Shown one piece after another: positions 62,891 through 64,000 of a DNA stretch of 64,000 nucleotides (positions are counted from its first letter, which is position 1; the number at the start of each line of letters is the position of its first letter). The notes under the pieces were generated by a model. It searched no databases, was not told where the DNA came from, and was given only the letters and a program-made list of their open reading frames with translations. The stretch is from Struthio camelus (Eukaryota > Chordata > Aves > Struthioniformes > Struthionidae). The position numbers and the translations under genes were made by a program. The stretch is taken from assembly GCF_040807025.1 (NCBI RefSeq), contig NC_090944.1, positions 113,646,238-113,710,237 on the forward strand. The letters are read 5' to 3'.

Positions 62891-64000
62891 GTTTTTTCCC
62901 TGAAAAAATGAGGCCTGTGTGTTTTTTAAACCCCCTCCCCCCCCCCCCCCCGGACTGCGTGCGCCGAGGATTTTTTCTTTTTTTTTTAATGTTTTCTTTT
63001 TTACTCTCGCCGCGCTGGGAGGTTTGTCTTGTTGAGAGAGCGGAGCTTTGGGTGTGCTCCGGTGCGGGCTGGCAGCGCGACCTCATCCCTCCCCTCATTA
63101 AGAGATGCACAGCAGCCAGCGGCCAGGCCCCTCTCTCCCGGCAGGGTTGTTGGGGAAACGTGGGCCGGTAGCATGCCCTGAAGGCTTACGGGCCTGAAAT
63201 TTTGGAAGATGAGAAGCAAAACCAAGCAAAAAACCAGGGACCGCCCTGACCAATGTCTCTGCGGCCGTGCTGACCTCTCTGAACTGCAGGGAGGCCGTAA
63301 CAAGCATCGCTGCTGGCGGCAGTTGGATTCTGCGGCGGGGGAGGAAATTCCTCATCTGCACGTGCACAAGCAGCGCACAAGCAGCTCTCTGACTTCTCCC
63401 TGATCAACAGCGTACTGGGACGGTACGGAGCCCCCAGGCCTCGTGCTGAGACCGGATACTTTCAACACATTAAGAGTTAGAAGGAAAAACGGAGAGTTTG
63501 CATTGCTGCCCTTCTTGGATTGCTTTGGCTGTTGTTAGTTTGGCTGCTCGTTCCTGATGTCAGCCAAGAACAACTTTCCTCACAATTTCCGTTTTGTAAA
63601 TGCAGGATGACTGAAAGATTGCAATAAGGCTCTAAAAATAACTCTCTTGGTGCGTTCAGGTCAGGCGCGTCTCTAGAATGGCAGCAGTAACACGTTTGTA
63701 ATTTTAAACCATTCTAGCTAACTCTACACAGTGCACCCAGATTTAAAGATAAGCAAAAAATTTGGGTGTCTGTCACGTTATTATGCTGGACTGCTGACCC
63801 GGATGATATTTTACTTGGTTTTGTTTCTTCTGTAGACGACGTTGCATTATTGCTTTTTATCTTAGGGTGAGTAATGGTGTTCATGTGCTACACTGAACCC
63901 AAGCCCACACAGAGTAACTTCCTTTACTGTTAGCCTTAATTACATTTGGTATTGTTGTCACGTGAGGAGCCTTTGTCATGGGTCAGGGCCCCAGTGTGCT
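62891..64000. other. Sequence downstream of third CpG island
   Basis: Contains a C15 run (62937-62951) and T-rich tracts (62972-63003), then moderate-GC sequence. I see no recognisable coding exon or repeat. If the island drives a plus-strand gene, this would be its intron 1. Confidence 0.55.

Noticed and set aside
62155-63171. 338-codon plus-strand open frame at the third CpG island
   Set aside because: Composition-driven. It runs through CCG, C and T homopolymers and shows no similarity to TRAF5 or any family I know.
63172-64000. Coding exon of TRAF5 or another gene at the right edge
   Set aside because: No frame here resembles a RING or TRAF N-terminus. Short frames have no domain.

Overview
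This is a vertebrate nuclear window, most likely from a bird. The two genes recognised are animal genes with GT-AG introns. Their promoters sit in very GC-rich CpG islands inside an otherwise AT-leaning sequence. The only interspersed repeat I can name is one CR1 LINE 3' end, the usual avian (more broadly sauropsid) LINE. I see nothing resembling Alu or L1. The species cannot be fixed from the sequence alone.

Layout. (1) Positions 1-16697, minus strand: the 5' end of KCNH1 (EAG1, Kv10.1 voltage-gated K+ channel). Coding exons 1-3 encode the PAS-cap and the first part of the PAS domain; the rest of the gene lies left of position 1. Intron 1 is about 13.9 kb and carries the CR1 fragment. (2) About 16120-17260: the KCNH1 CpG island, including a short GGGGCC tandem repeat just inside intron 1. 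(3) 16698-31227: a 14.5 kb divergent intergenic interval. It is AT-rich with no recognisable gene, but holds a small GC-rich TATA/donor combination at 17.7-18.0 kb that could be an unannotated first exon. (4) 31228-57428, plus strand: a complete 12-exon RCOR3 (REST corepressor 3, CoREST3) coding sequence. It gives a 545-residue protein with ELM2, SANT1, coiled coil, SANT2 and a Pro/Gln-rich tail. A roughly 2.9 kb 3'UTR follows, with several candidate poly(A) signals. (5) About 62150-62890: a third CpG island with no recognisable coding exon, probably the promoter of the next gene. By mammalian gene order this would be TRAF5 (inference).

The genes are not functionally linked. KCNH1 is a neuronal channel whose intracellular N-terminal eag domain begins here. 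RCOR3 is a nuclear scaffold of LSD1/HDAC corepressor complexes. The KCNH1 / RCOR3 head-to-head order matches mammalian 1q32 synteny as I remember it, but with a much shorter gap.

I found no exotic system. The observations most worth checking are the possible extra promoter/exon between the genes, the GGGGCC repeat, G-quadruplex motifs at two CpG islands, a short uORF/YY1-like element ahead of RCOR3, a perfect 41-bp tandem duplication in an RCOR3 intron, and a protein-like open frame antisense to the RCOR3 3'UTR.
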